Of a stretch of 64,000 nt of DNA, positions 7,815 through 16,862 are shown one piece after another. The stretch lies in contig CAYUNW010000001.1 in assembly GCA_964446235.1 (NCBI GenBank), forward strand, positions 119,884 to 183,883, written 5' to 3'. The notes beneath the pieces are model-generated. The model ran no database searches. It was not told the origin of the DNA and saw nothing but the letters and a program-made list of their open reading frames with translations. How positions within the stretch are numbered: the first letter of the stretch is position 1; each line of letters opens with the position of its first letter. Source of the stretch: CAYUNW01 sp964446235 (GTDB lineage Bacteria > Patescibacteriota > Microgenomatia > 2-02-FULL-39-11). The translations under genes were made by a program, and so were the position numbers.

Positions 7815-9028
7815 AATCGATTAAATGAAATTAACTCAATAATTTTTCTGGCGACGTTAATTTTAACCTCTCTTTTAATATAATATTGATCACCATTTTT
7901 ATTATATAAATAAACTTCATTTTCATCTGAATTAAAACCGATACCTTTTTTACCAACATCGTTTAAGGCGATATAATCAGCATTTGTTTCAGAAAATTTC
8001 TTATTAATTATTTTTTGATATTCATGTTTATGTAATTTATATACCGCTTTAAATCCGATAAGAATTATATTAGGATTCCATCTTTTAATTTTATTAATTA
8101 TTTTGATATTTGGTGTTAATTCCAAATTTATAGAATTTTTACTATTAATTTTTTTATATTGGATATTTTTAACATAATAATCGCTCACTGCTGCGGTATG
8201 AAAAATCATATCGTATTTTCTGATGTTCTTTTTGATTAAAGTTTGCAATTCATTAGAATTATTAAATTCAAGTTGTTTAATAGGAAGATCTGTATTAATA
8301 CCATATCTTGATTTTATCAACAAAATATTTGCTGAATATCCTATACAAACTTCTGCAAGTGAAATCCCCATTTTCCCGGATGAAGTATTGGTTATAAATC
8401 TTATTGGATCTATTTGCTCAAAAGTCGGTCCAGCAGTTATGAGAATATTTTTACCTGAAATATAATTCTTTATTTTAATTTCATCTTTTATTTGATTGAT
8501 TATTATATTTTCAGATACTAATTTCCCCATCCCGTAATCACCACACGCTAATAATCCAGATAACGGTTTTATAATTTTTATTCCTGATCTAGTAAGTACT
8601 TTCAAATTATTTTGGACAATTCTATTATTCCACATATTTACATTCATAGAAGGAATAATAATTTTTGGACATGTAGCAGCTAAAAAAGCCGTTGTCAAAA
8701 TATCATCAGCAATTCCGTTTGCTAATTTACCTATTATATTTGCAGTAGCTGGAGCAACTATAAAAATAAATGCATTTTTGGTTATTTTTATATGATCGAC
8801 TTCTTTATTTTTTATTATTTTTTTAATATTAAAATTATCACTGAAAATATCATATTTTATGATAAATTTGTTTTGTATTTTTTTTATTTCTGAAGCAAAC
8901 ATTTTCTTGGCATTTGTGGTAAACAATAATATTATTTCATAATCCTGATTCAACTTATTTGCTAAATTAATAATTTTATATCCGGCAATACCTGCGCTGA
9001 TACCTAATATAATTATTGGCTTATTCAT
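7805..9028 (-). CDS. coaBC: bifunctional phosphopantothenoylcysteine synthetase/decarboxylase
   Basis: A 407-residue CoaBC (Dfp). The N-terminal CoaC flavoprotein half begins with the GISAGIAGYK motif (residues 9-18) and contains the catalytic PSMNVNMW stretch (about 146-153, Asn in PxMNxxMW) and a CGDYGMGK substrate-flap segment with its Cys (about 163-170). The C-terminal CoaB half has AGPTFEQIDPIRFITN (about 200-215), the CTP/phosphopantothenate site, and GFKA near 337. It makes 4'-phosphopantetheine in coenzyme A synthesis. It overlaps the start of miaB by 10 bp. No other CoA gene is nearby. Confidence 0.93.
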   Translation of the reverse strand: MNKPIIILGISAGIAGYKIINLANKLNQDYEIILLFTTNAKKMFASEIKKIQNKFIIKYDIFSDNFNIKKIIKNKEVDHIKITKNAFIFIVAPATANIIGKLANGIADDILTTAFLAATCPKIIIPSMNVNMWNNRIVQNNLKVLTRSGIKIIKPLSGLLACGDYGMGKLVSENIIINQIKDEIKIKNYISGKNILITAGPTFEQIDPIRFITNTSSGKMGISLAEVCIGYSANILLIKSRYGINTDLPIKQLEFNNSNELQTLIKKNIRKYDMIFHTAAVSDYYVKNIQYKKINSKNSINLELTPNIKIINKIKRWNPNIILIGFKAVYKLHKHEYQKIINKKFSETNADYIALNDVGKKGIGFNSDENEVYLYNKNGDQYYIKREVKINVARKIIELISFNRLCH

Positions 9029-9034
9029 TTCAAT

Positions 9035-9823
9035 TTATTTTGAAAAAGACGTGTATTTTCTTAAAGATAAATTCCAAAAACCAATACTCAAAAATAATAA
9101 TAGTGCAGTAAAGATAAAACTATAGATGATAAATTTTAATTCTAATAAACCTAAAACTACTTTCACTGGAAAACTCATCATAATCCCTATTGGTAATATA
9201 AAAGTAATAAAACTCCTGAACGGTTCTGTATAAATATCAATAGGAAGCTTACCTAATCCGGTCAATTCCCTATACAACATAATCGTATTATCTACGTTTG
9301 ATGTTAATATTGCCAAAGACAATACAAATATATGAAATGTCATTGCAATTAAAAGAGCGTTAATTATTAACAAAATATATAATAATATTCCTATTATATT
9401 AATATGGGGAATGTGTAAAAATACAATTATTATTAAAATTATCAATGGTACAAGAGTAATTAAATCCAACAAATCTGTCCATGCAAATAACACATAAAAT
9501 AAACTATTTATAGGTTTTAATAACATATGATCGAAATTACCATTAATTAATTTAACGCGAAAACGATACACCTCCCTAAATAACATTTGAGTCGTTGAGT
9601 CAATCAAATTAAAAGTTAAATAAAAAAGTAGCACGTGCCAAAATTGATAATTAACCAATATATTTGTTCGTAAAAATATCATATATAAAAATCCCATAAA
9701 AAATAAAAATCTAATTATTTTACCGGATAAAAAAATTACCAAACTTATTCTAGATATTAAAAATACTCTAAATGATGCTTTTGCTAATTGATACCAGATT
9801 AGAATGTATTTTTTTACAATCAT
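9035..9823 (-). CDS. ABC-2 type exporter permease (second of pair)
   Basis: A 262-residue membrane protein with about six helices, of the ABC-2 family often paired in three-gene export systems (DUF990-type). I place the start at the ATG at 9823, which overlaps the stop of the upstream permease by 4 bp and has GAAGG seven bases before it. A longer reading frame to 9898 would lie wholly inside the upstream gene and lacks hydrophobic content. Pfam ABC2_membrane-like features include the long central hydrophobic stretch 110-175. Works with the next two genes as an ABC exporter. Substrate unknown. Confidence 0.8.
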   Translation of the reverse strand: MIVKKYILIWYQLAKASFRVFLISRISLVIFLSGKIIRFLFFMGFLYMIFLRTNILVNYQFWHVLLFYLTFNLIDSTTQMLFREVYRFRVKLINGNFDHMLLKPINSLFYVLFAWTDLLDLITLVPLIILIIIVFLHIPHINIIGILLYILLIINALLIAMTFHIFVLSLAILTSNVDNTIMLYRELTGLGKLPIDIYTEPFRSFITFILPIGIMMSFPVKVVLGLLELKFIIYSFIFTALLLFLSIGFWNLSLRKYTSFSK

Positions 9824-10614
9824 AAGCCTTCGGCAGTATAAATCTTTAAACCTTTTTTCCATAGTATTTTGTTTAAAAAATATAATATAAAATTCCAAGT
9901 TAAGATTATTACTAATGCACTGACTATACTTTGTGTTGTTTGTTTTTCTAAAAAAACAGTTATTGGAAAATAAATAAGATATGTAAATGGTAATATTTTG
10001 ATCATAAAATAAAGAGCATTTGGAAAAATATTCAAAGGGAAATATGTACCGGATAAAAAAGATACAATTATTAAAAATAAAAATCTAGGAGCCCAAGTTT
10101 CTCTTGACCAAAATCCTATAAATGACAAAGAAATACTTAACTGATAGTACAACAACACTGCGGCAATAAGAAATGTTATGAACCAGATAATGTTAATTAT
10201 ATTTTGGGGAAATAATAAAACTGGTTTGAATATAATATAAAAAAATATCATCTCAAAAAACGCAAAAAAAATATTTATCGATTTGTCTGCTAAATCTCTA
10301 ATCAAATTATAGTGAAAATAATCGATTGGTTTAATTAAGTAATCACTTAATTTTCCGTAATTTATTTCTTCCGCTATCTTAAATGCTTGAGTTGATAATA
10401 CGATACTTCCAACAAGTATTATCATCATTACATATGTCAACATTTCGTCTTTACTATATCCAAAAATATTACTACTTTTGTGATAAATTGAATTCCATAA
10501 ATAATATGTAAATAGTACTGATAGAACATTTCTAAATCTCCAAATTAACAAGTTTATTTTATTGACAAAATATAACTTAATTGAGTTTTTATAAATGATT
10601 AAGTATTTTTTCAA
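9820..10614 (-). CDS. ABC-2 type exporter permease (first of pair)
   Basis: A 264-residue integral membrane protein with about six helices. It starts with TTG at 10614, four bases inside the end of the ATPase gene (TTGA overlap); no in-frame ATG lies close, so a TTG start by translational coupling is likely. The segment SDYLIKPIDYFHYNL (about 94-108) is the usual amphipathic coupling region of the family. With its sister permease and the ATPase it forms a complete three-gene ABC-2 exporter. Systems of this kind move drugs, lipids or polysaccharides; none of these can be chosen from the sequence. Confidence 0.78.
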   Translation of the reverse strand: MKKYLIIYKNSIKLYFVNKINLLIWRFRNVLSVLFTYYLWNSIYHKSSNIFGYSKDEMLTYVMMIILVGSIVLSTQAFKIAEEINYGKLSDYLIKPIDYFHYNLIRDLADKSINIFFAFFEMIFFYIIFKPVLLFPQNIINIIWFITFLIAAVLLYYQLSISLSFIGFWSRETWAPRFLFLIIVSFLSGTYFPLNIFPNALYFMIKILPFTYLIYFPITVFLEKQTTQSIVSALVIILTWNFILYFLNKILWKKGLKIYTAEGL

Positions 10615-11588
10615 TTTTTATTATTTTCGAAAATATCTTTAATTACTGAATCTAATTCTGGATCTTCGATATTTATTGATTCTAAATATTGATCTTTAAT
10701 TAAATTGCTTACGATATGTTTTACTCTATTTCTAGAAACTGATAACACTAATTTACCTTCGGTTTTATTAATATTCTGTATTTTTTCGATGAACTTCGGT
10801 ATTCTATCTTTATAATAAACAGTAATGATTTTGTATTTTGAATATTTTTTAATAATATCATCAGTATTACCATCGTAAATTATTCTTCCGTTAACTAATA
10901 TAATTATTCTTTTGCATAATTGTTGAACATCACGCATGTAATGACTAGTAAAAATAACTGTTGAACCAGTATTTTTATTGTATGAGCTTATAAATTTTCT
11001 AATTTTATCTTGCATAATAACATCTAATCCAATCGTAGGTTCATCTAAAAACAACACTTCTGGTTTATGTAATAAACTTGCTATCAATTCCAATTTCATT
11101 TTTTGACCTAAAGATAATTGTCTCACTGGTTTATATATAATATTCTCTACACTTAGTAATTTTATAAATTCAGATAGATTATTTTTATAATCATTAGTAT
11201 CCATATCGTATATTTCCTTATTCATATTGAAAATATCTAACGCAGACAAATCCCACCATAATTGATTTTTTTGACCCATCACGAAAGAAATTTTTTTTAA
11301 AAATTCTTTTTTCCTTTCAAACGGTGAATATCCAAGAATATTAATTTCACCACTAGAAGGATGAATCAACCCTGCTAAACATTTAAGAGTTGTAGTTTTA
11401 CCAGCTCCATTTGGTCCAATAAAACCAACAAATTCACCTTTTGAAATTTCAAATGATATTCCCTTAACTGCCTTGGTAATTTTCGAATCAGACTTAGTTT
11501 GTTTTCTACTAAAAATGAAATTGAGTGGTTTAAAATTATTAGGATAATACTTTTTTAAATTTTTTACCTTAATTACTGGATAATACAT
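10611..11588 (-). CDS. ABC-2 exporter ATP-binding protein
   Basis: A 325-residue ABC ATPase. Walker A GPNGAGKTT is at residues 58-66, signature LSLGQKMKLE near 163-172, and Walker B VLFLDEPT near 185-192; the switch His is in TSHYMRD near 221. Residues 25-40 form an unusual basic insert before the first strand of the nucleotide domain, as seen in DUF990-linked ATPases. The C-terminal 80 residues form a DUF4162-like extension. It heads the three-gene exporter operon. The start ATG is followed upstream by the HU terminator region. Confidence 0.9.
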   Translation of the reverse strand: MYYPVIKVKNLKKYYPNNFKPLNFIFSRKQTKSDSKITKAVKGISFEISKGEFVGFIGPNGAGKTTTLKCLAGLIHPSSGEINILGYSPFERKKEFLKKISFVMGQKNQLWWDLSALDIFNMNKEIYDMDTNDYKNNLSEFIKLLSVENIIYKPVRQLSLGQKMKLELIASLLHKPEVLFLDEPTIGLDVIMQDKIRKFISSYNKNTGSTVIFTSHYMRDVQQLCKRIIILVNGRIIYDGNTDDIIKKYSKYKIITVYYKDRIPKFIEKIQNINKTEGKLVLSVSRNRVKHIVSNLIKDQYLESINIEDPELDSVIKDIFENNKN

Positions 11589-11620
11589 AACATAAATTAT
11601 ACTTATTTATATTTAATTGA

Positions 11621-11651
11621 AGAAGAACTCTCTTTTTAGGAGAGTCCTTCT
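11621..11651 (-). terminator. terminator downstream of HU gene
   Basis: On the minus strand GAAGGACTCTC pairs imperfectly with GAGAGTTCTTC around a short A-rich loop (six perfect pairs ACTCTC/GAGAGT plus an outer GAAG/CTTC). The following T-run is broken, so efficiency is uncertain. It separates HU from the ABC exporter operon. Confidence 0.5.
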
Positions 11652-11672
11652 ACAAAATTCAGCTTTTAATTT

Positions 11673-11945
11673 TTATCTTATAACTTTCTTTAAAGCTTTT
11701 CCTGCTGTAAATCCAGGTGTTTTTCTTGCAGGAATATTTATAGGTGCACCTGTTTGCGGATTTCTTCCTTTTCTGGCTGCTCTTGATCTAACCATAAATG
11801 TACCAAATCCTGTAACAACAACTTTATCACCTTTTTTAAGAGTATCTGAAACAGCCCCAAACACAGCATTAACTGCATCTTTCGCTGCTTTTGCCGTTAG
11901 ATTTGCTTTCTTTGATACGTAGGCGACTAAATCTGCTTTTGTCAT
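11673..11945 (-). CDS. HU family DNA-binding protein
   Basis: A 90-residue histone-like HU protein. The N-terminal helices (MTKADLVAYVSKKA) and the beta-arm with GRNPQTGAPINIPARKTP (residues 60-77), including the Pro that intercalates into DNA, are typical. A very strong Shine-Dalgarno AGGAGGTGAT lies six bases before the ATG. Transcription probably starts at the TTGACA-17-TAAATT promoter about 90-110 bp upstream, with a small CCCT/AGGG hairpin in the leader. It compacts and bends DNA. It is a single-gene unit between two terminators or long spacers. Confidence 0.96.
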   Translation of the reverse strand: MTKADLVAYVSKKANLTAKAAKDAVNAVFGAVSDTLKKGDKVVVTGFGTFMVRSRAARKGRNPQTGAPINIPARKTPGFTAGKALKKVIR

Positions 11946-12028
11946 ATATTAATCACCTCCTTTTTTATCCCTGATTTAAGGGTAGGCAGAAGATATTTAA
12001 AAATAGATTGATAAGATAATCCAAAATC

Positions 12029-12057
12029 AATTTAGTAAATTTATATCCCTTTGTCAA
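12029..12057 (-). promoter_or_regulatory. sigma70 promoter for the HU gene
   Basis: Minus-strand TTGACA (12052-12057), 17 bp spacer, TAAATT (12029-12034). This is close to consensus and lies about 85 bp before the HU start codon. Confidence 0.65.
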
Positions 12058-12128
12058 GCCCTAAATATGATATTTGAGGTAATATTTTGACAACAAATAT
12101 ATCAAACAATATATAATTATTACGTTAT

Positions 12129-13658
12129 CTAATAAACATTTTCCACAATTCTTGTTTCTCTAATAGCGGTAATCTTAATTTGACCAGGATATGATGGAAA
12201 TTTTTTTTCAATATTTTCTTTAATTTTATGTGTTGTTACAACAACATCATCATCTGTTAATTTACTTGAGTCTATAATAACTCTTAACTCTCTACCAGCT
12301 TGTAAAGCATAGGCACTTTCAATTCCTGAAAATGAAAGCGCAATATCTTCTAAAGTTTTTAATCTCTTAACGTACTCACCTATATCTTCATATCTTGCAC
12401 CAGGTCTAGATCCAGATATGGCATCAGCAATATATACAATTACAGCTTCTAATGACGGAAAAGGTATATCTTCATGATGAGAAGCAACACAATCAATAAC
12501 CTCTTTAGGCATGCCATTCTTTTTTAATAGCTCCACTGCTAATTCTACGTGGGAACCGTCTTTATCGGTAATTACTTTTCCAATATCATGCAATAAACAT
12601 CCTAACCTAACAACATTAACATCCGCTTTTAACTCACGTGCTAAAGCAATGCCAATTTTTGTTTCTTCCAACGTATGAGCTATCATATTCTGGCCGTATG
12701 AAAATCTATATTTAAACCTTCCTAGTAATGCAATTTTATCTATAGGCATATTGTAAACACCTACTGCGTGACATAATTTTTCTCCTTCGGTATACATGAT
12801 TTTTTCGATTTCTCTAGTTGTTTGTTTAACTATCTCTTCAATCCTGACAGGTTGCACTCTACCGTCTCTAATTAATTTTTCCAAGGATACTCTTGCTATT
12901 TCTCTTCTAACCGGATCAAAGGAAGATAATCGAATAACACCTTCTTCATCCAAATCCACATCAACTCCTGTTGCCATCTCAAAAGCCCTGATGTTTCTAC
13001 CTTCTTTTCCAATAATTCTTCCTTTAAAATCCTCATCAGGAATTTTTATCGTCGAAACCGTATATTCAGGAACATAATTAGTAGCCCCATGTCTCATTGC
13101 ATCAATCAATATTTCCCTAGACTTTTCTTCAGCTTCTTGTTTGGCTATAATTTCTGATTCTCGAATTCTTTTTGCAATATCTGTTTTGAGTTTATCTTCA
13201 AGTGCAAGAATGATAAGTTCTTTTGCTTTTTCTTGTGTTAAGTTAGCAACTTTTTCCAGTTTTACCACCAAATCAGTTTTTACTTTCTCAATTTCTTTTA
13301 TTTTTTTATCAATATCGGTTTTTTTTGTCTCTAATTCTTTTTCTTTATTTTCTAGATAGTTTGTTTTCTGATCAATAATATTTTCTTTAGAAATCAAGCG
13401 TTTTTCTATAGAAATGATTTCCTGACGAATACGTCTTGCTTCATCCTCAGCATCTCTCTTTATTTTTAATGCCTCATCTTTTGCTTCAATTATAATTTCT
13501 TTTGCTTGTTTTTCCATTAATGCTAAATCAACTGGAATAGTTTTTTCAGTTTTTTCTACAACCGGTTTAGATTTATGTTCTATCGTTTCATCTTGATTTT
13601 GTAATTGTTTTTCAATTTTTTCCAAACGATTAAGGATAGTTTTTAATACTGGTATCAT
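12129..13658 (-). CDS. rny: ribonuclease Y without N-terminal membrane anchor
   Basis: A 509-residue endoribonuclease Y that starts decay of many mRNAs. Order of parts: long coiled coil (about 45-190, Lys/Glu-rich), KH domain (about 200-265, with GRIIGKEGRNIRAFE), and HD domain with catalytic His357-Asp358 (LHDIGK). The ATG has a good AAAGGAG site six bases upstream. Most RNase Y proteins start with a transmembrane helix; here the first 25 residues are amphipathic (IPVLKTILNRLEKIEKQ) and an in-frame TAG lies seven codons upstream, so no anchor can be added by choosing another start. Single-gene unit. Confidence 0.93.
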   Translation of the reverse strand: MIPVLKTILNRLEKIEKQLQNQDETIEHKSKPVVEKTEKTIPVDLALMEKQAKEIIIEAKDEALKIKRDAEDEARRIRQEIISIEKRLISKENIIDQKTNYLENKEKELETKKTDIDKKIKEIEKVKTDLVVKLEKVANLTQEKAKELIILALEDKLKTDIAKRIRESEIIAKQEAEEKSREILIDAMRHGATNYVPEYTVSTIKIPDEDFKGRIIGKEGRNIRAFEMATGVDVDLDEEGVIRLSSFDPVRREIARVSLEKLIRDGRVQPVRIEEIVKQTTREIEKIMYTEGEKLCHAVGVYNMPIDKIALLGRFKYRFSYGQNMIAHTLEETKIGIALARELKADVNVVRLGCLLHDIGKVITDKDGSHVELAVELLKKNGMPKEVIDCVASHHEDIPFPSLEAVIVYIADAISGSRPGARYEDIGEYVKRLKTLEDIALSFSGIESAYALQAGRELRVIIDSSKLTDDDVVVTTHKIKENIEKKFPSYPGQIKITAIRETRIVENVY

Positions 13659-13723
13659 ATATCTCCTTTCTAACTATAAAGTAAAAAAATGTTGGAAATA
13701 TAAATAATTACCAAAAAGAGGCT

Positions 13724-13729
13724 ATTATA
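13724..13729 (-). promoter_or_regulatory. -10 box upstream of rny
   Basis: TATAAT on the minus strand about 65 bp before the rny ATG. The matching -35 (CATAAA at 17 bp) is poor. The rest of the 185-bp spacer between recX and rny shows no other feature. Confidence 0.3.
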
Positions 13730-13843
13730 TAAAACTATAAAGATTATTTATGATTTTAACTATTCTGCAATATTTTAATTTTTGGGAAAAATTCATTTTT
13801 CTTTTTGGTTAATATCTAATTATTTTCCAAATTTGTATTAATT

Positions 13844-14332
13844 TTATTCTTTTTTTAGATAGTAGTCAATGACTTGACTAATTATATCAATCTCAAAACC
13901 TCTTCTGATTAATAAATCTTTTATTTTTAATTTTTTGTTAATATTAGGCAATTTATCAAATAAATATTTTTTTTTCTGCAGTATTTTGATGGCTAAATCC
14001 TTTTGTAATGATTTTTGAGAATTTCTCTCTGACATAACCTTATTAATAATTTCATCAGAAATACCTTTCTCTCTTAATTCATATACCAATACATACTTAC
14101 CTTTTGGTTTCGTCAAGTCTCTCTGTTCCAACCACCATAGAGCAAATTTTAAATCGTCCAAAAACCCATAGTTTTTTAAAATGCTCAAAGTTTTATCTAT
14201 ATATTTATCAGAATATTCATGTTTATGACAATAATTACTTAATCTAAATCTTAGTTCATCTATGCTTCGAGGACGTATAGACAACAATTTGAAGGAGTAT
14301 TGTTTCAATCTATTGATAACATCATCAGTCAT
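13844..14332 (-). CDS. recX: RecX regulatory protein
   Basis: A 162-residue RecX-family protein built of three-helix repeats. RPRSIDELRFRL (residues 20-31) and YGFLDDLKFALWW (about 55-67) match RecX repeats 1 and 2. RecX binds RecA filaments and limits strand exchange. The gene starts eight bases before the end of recA and is co-transcribed with it, the common arrangement. The C-terminal repeat is Lys-rich and less conserved. Confidence 0.9.
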   Translation of the reverse strand: MTDDVINRLKQYSFKLLSIRPRSIDELRFRLSNYCHKHEYSDKYIDKTLSILKNYGFLDDLKFALWWLEQRDLTKPKGKYVLVYELREKGISDEIINKVMSERNSQKSLQKDLAIKILQKKKYLFDKLPNINKKLKIKDLLIRRGFEIDIISQVIDYYLKKE

Positions 14333-15356
14333 TTTCCTTACCGACTATCTTTTCCGTAACATTACCTTTTTTGAAACTTTTCCATATTTCATCAAGAATT
14401 TCTCTGGCAATTTTTTGATTTTCAATTAAATACAATCTTGAAGCTTGCTTACCTTGTCCTATCATCTTCTCACCAAATCTGATAAACGCACCGCTTTTCG
14501 ATAAAACATTTAACTCTAACCCCACATCAATAATACAACCTTCATAAGAAATCCCACTTTCTAAAATATCAAATTCAGCTAATCTGAATGGTGGCGCAAC
14601 TTTGTTCTTGACGATTCTCACTCGATGTCTTGATCCGATTACTTTATCGCCATCTTTAAGGGTTTCGATTTTTCTTGTATCCATTCTAATTGATGCGTAA
14701 AACTTCAAAGCTAACCCTCCTGGTGTTGTTTCAGGATTACCAAACATGATGCCAATTTTTTGCCGAAGCTGATTTGTAAAAATTGTTATAGTTTTTGATT
14801 TTGAAATTACTCCAGTTAATTTTCTTAATGCTTGTGACATTAAACGTGCTTGCACTCCAACCATTGAATCACCCATTTCACCTTCAATTTCTGCTCTGGG
14901 AACAAGTGCTGCCACAGAATCAATAACGATCACATCAACCCCACCGGATCTTACTAGTGTTTCTACGATTTCTAAAGCCTGTTCGCCCGTATCAGGTTGC
15001 GATACCAACAAATCATCAAGTTTGACCCCGAGTCTTTCTGCCCAAATAGGATCAAGTGCGTGTTCTGCATCGATAAAAGCAGCTATTCCACCGTTTTTTT
15101 GAGTTTGTGCAATAATTGACAATGCAACAGTTGTTTTACCTGAAGCTTCAGGACCAAATATCTCAATCACTCTACCTTTTGGAATTCCACCTACTCCCAA
15201 CGCCATATCTAAAGATAAAGCACCGGTCGATATTACCTCTGTAGCCATTTTTCCAGCAGTTTGATCTCCTAACTTCATAATTGATCCTTTACCGTACTGC
15301 TTTTCTATCTGCTCCATAGCAAGCCTAATTGCCTGCAATTTCTGATTTTGTACCAT
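14325..15356 (-). CDS. recA: recombinase RecA
   Basis: A 343-residue RecA. I choose the ATG at 15356 because AGGAG lies five bases before it and because the protein then begins MVQNQKLQAI, a normal RecA N terminus. A longer frame to 15428 would add 24 residues with no match. Walker A GPEASGKTT is at residues 68-76; the L1/L2 DNA-binding loops and the MAW-type QIGIMFGNPETTPGG segment (about 193-207) are intact. RecA forms ATP-dependent filaments on single-stranded DNA for strand exchange. No LexA-like operator was seen upstream. It lies divergent from tRNA-Pro. Confidence 0.97.
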   Translation of the reverse strand: MVQNQKLQAIRLAMEQIEKQYGKGSIMKLGDQTAGKMATEVISTGALSLDMALGVGGIPKGRVIEIFGPEASGKTTVALSIIAQTQKNGGIAAFIDAEHALDPIWAERLGVKLDDLLVSQPDTGEQALEIVETLVRSGGVDVIVIDSVAALVPRAEIEGEMGDSMVGVQARLMSQALRKLTGVISKSKTITIFTNQLRQKIGIMFGNPETTPGGLALKFYASIRMDTRKIETLKDGDKVIGSRHRVRIVKNKVAPPFRLAEFDILESGISYEGCIIDVGLELNVLSKSGAFIRFGEKMIGQGKQASRLYLIENQKIAREILDEIWKSFKKGNVTEKIVGKEND

Positions 15357-15468
15357 ACTTTCTCCTCTCATAAAAATTATATCTTCTAAAAACTCTAACA
15401 TTTTGGCATACTCCATGTTAAAATACAAGGATATAAAAGGGTATCTTTTTGATATAAGCTAAGTAAAT

Positions 15469-15543
15469 CGGGGTATAGCGCAGTTGGCTTAGCGCACTCG
15501 CATGGGGTGCGAGAGGTCGTCGGTTCAAGTCCGACTACCCCGA
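15469..15543 (+). tRNA. tRNA-Pro (anticodon GGG)
   Basis: A 75-nt cloverleaf. Acceptor stem CGGGGTA (15469-15475) pairs with TACCCCG (15536-15542), discriminator A at 15543. The anticodon stem CTCGC/GCGAG closes the loop ATGGGGT, so the anticodon is GGG (Pro). The T-arm GTCGG-TTCAAGT-CCGAC is standard. The 3' CCA is not encoded (the next bases are CAA), so a CCA-adding enzyme is needed. Confidence 0.96.
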
Positions 15544-15585
15544 CAAAATCAAAATATTACACGACAAATAAAACTAAATATTGGA

Positions 15586-16788
15586 TTAGTCAATAAATTT
15601 TTTATTTTTTATTTTCTCTGGAAGAAAAAGTGTGTTTTTATTTTTTGGCCCAACGTAAAATTCATTCCATTCATAACCTTTAGCATAACCTAATTCTTTC
15701 ATCAACTTCGTCGGTGCATTTCTTAAATGAAATGGAACAGGTTCATTTGGATATTCATATACTGCTTTTTTAGCTTTGTTTAAAGCATTTGGAACTAAAC
15801 GAGATTTTGGAGCTTTGGATAAATAAATTACTATATGAACCAATATTAGTTGAGCTTCCGGCATACCAACTTTATTTACTGCTTCAAAAGCTTCGTTAGC
15901 TTGAATTAAAGCTCCTCTATCAGCCAAACCTATATCTTCGGATGCAAATATGATCATTCTTCTAGCAATAAACTTTGGATCTTCCCCATTTTCCAACATT
16001 CTTGTCAAATAATACAAAGCTGCGTTTTCATCAGAACCTCGCATTGATTTTATAAAGGCTGAAATAATATTATAATGTTCATCTGCTTTCTTATCATATA
16101 TCCCAGTATATTTAGTTTGAAATATATCTAATACAATTTTTTTGGTTATTACCTTTTCTTTATAATTTAAACAAGCAATCTCTAACGCATTCAAAAGAAT
16201 TCTTGCATCACCACCGGACAATTGTATAATTAATTCTCTAGATTCATTATTGATTTTTTTGTCATACCTACCTATTCCATTTACATCATCATTCAATGCT
16301 CTATCAATAAGTTTATGTAGTTCATTTATTCCCAACGAATGTAATATAAATACTCTGCATCTTGACAATAATGGACTAATAATTTCAAATGAAGGATTTT
16401 CAGTAGTTGCCCCAATTAGTATTATCAAACCATTCTCAATAAACGGTAAAAGAGTGTCCTGTTGAGATTTATTCCATCGATGGATCTCATCAATAAAAAC
16501 AATTGTATTTTTACCTAATTGTTTATTAGTTTTCGCTATAGACAATATTTTTTTTAAGTCATCCTTTCCAGAAGCAACTCCTGAAAGTCTATAAAAATCA
16601 GCTTTTGATTCTTTTGAAATTATATAAGCTAATGAGGTCTTTCCAGAACCAGGTGGACCCCAAAAAATTATTGATGTTAGATTACCTAAGTCTATCATCC
16701 TTCTTAAAACCATTCCTTTATCGACCAAATGGGACTGTCCGACAAATTCCTCCAGTTTTTTTGGTCTTAATCGATACGCTAGGTTCAT
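15586..16788 (-). CDS. rarA: replication-associated recombination protein RarA (MgsA)
   Basis: A 400-residue clamp-loader-like AAA+ ATPase. It begins with the NLAYRLRPKKLEEFVGQ motif typical of RarA; Walker A GPPGSGKTS is at about residues 44-52 and Walker B VFIDEIHRW at about 96-104. The tetramerisation domain with GEDPKFIARRMIIFASEDIG (about 258-277) is also typical. RarA acts at stalled replication forks. A minus-strand TATAAT ends six bases before its ATG, so the mRNA may be leaderless. The 3' end faces tRNA-Pro. Confidence 0.95.
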   Translation of the reverse strand: MNLAYRLRPKKLEEFVGQSHLVDKGMVLRRMIDLGNLTSIIFWGPPGSGKTSLAYIISKESKADFYRLSGVASGKDDLKKILSIAKTNKQLGKNTIVFIDEIHRWNKSQQDTLLPFIENGLIILIGATTENPSFEIISPLLSRCRVFILHSLGINELHKLIDRALNDDVNGIGRYDKKINNESRELIIQLSGGDARILLNALEIACLNYKEKVITKKIVLDIFQTKYTGIYDKKADEHYNIISAFIKSMRGSDENAALYYLTRMLENGEDPKFIARRMIIFASEDIGLADRGALIQANEAFEAVNKVGMPEAQLILVHIVIYLSKAPKSRLVPNALNKAKKAVYEYPNEPVPFHLRNAPTKLMKELGYAKGYEWNEFYVGPKNKNTLFLPEKIKNKKFID

Positions 16789-16794
16789 AAATTT

Positions 16795-16800
16795 ATTATA
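16795..16800 (-). promoter_or_regulatory. -10 box directly before rarA start codon
   Basis: TATAAT ends six bases before the rarA ATG, so transcription would start at or next to the start codon. The -35 region (AGATTT at 17 bp) is weak. Confidence 0.35.
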
Positions 16801-16862
16801 ACCGATGAACCCAATTTAAATCTTTTACGGAATTAATATGGATGAAATGGGATAATATATCT

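Noticed and set aside
9824..9898. Longer N terminus for the second ABC-2 permease
   Set aside because: That part lies wholly inside the upstream permease gene; the ATG at 9823 has a ribosome site and a 4-bp coupling overlap.
11617..11922. A 101-residue frame opposite the HU gene
   Set aside because: It is antisense to a certain HU gene, has no ribosome site and no recognisable family pattern.
15357..15428. Longer RecA start
   Set aside because: The extra 24 residues do not fit RecA, and the AGGAG site is at the inner ATG.
15357..15468. LexA/SOS operator before recA
   Set aside because: No CTG-N10-CAG or GAAC-N4-GTTC type palindrome was found between recA and tRNA-Pro.
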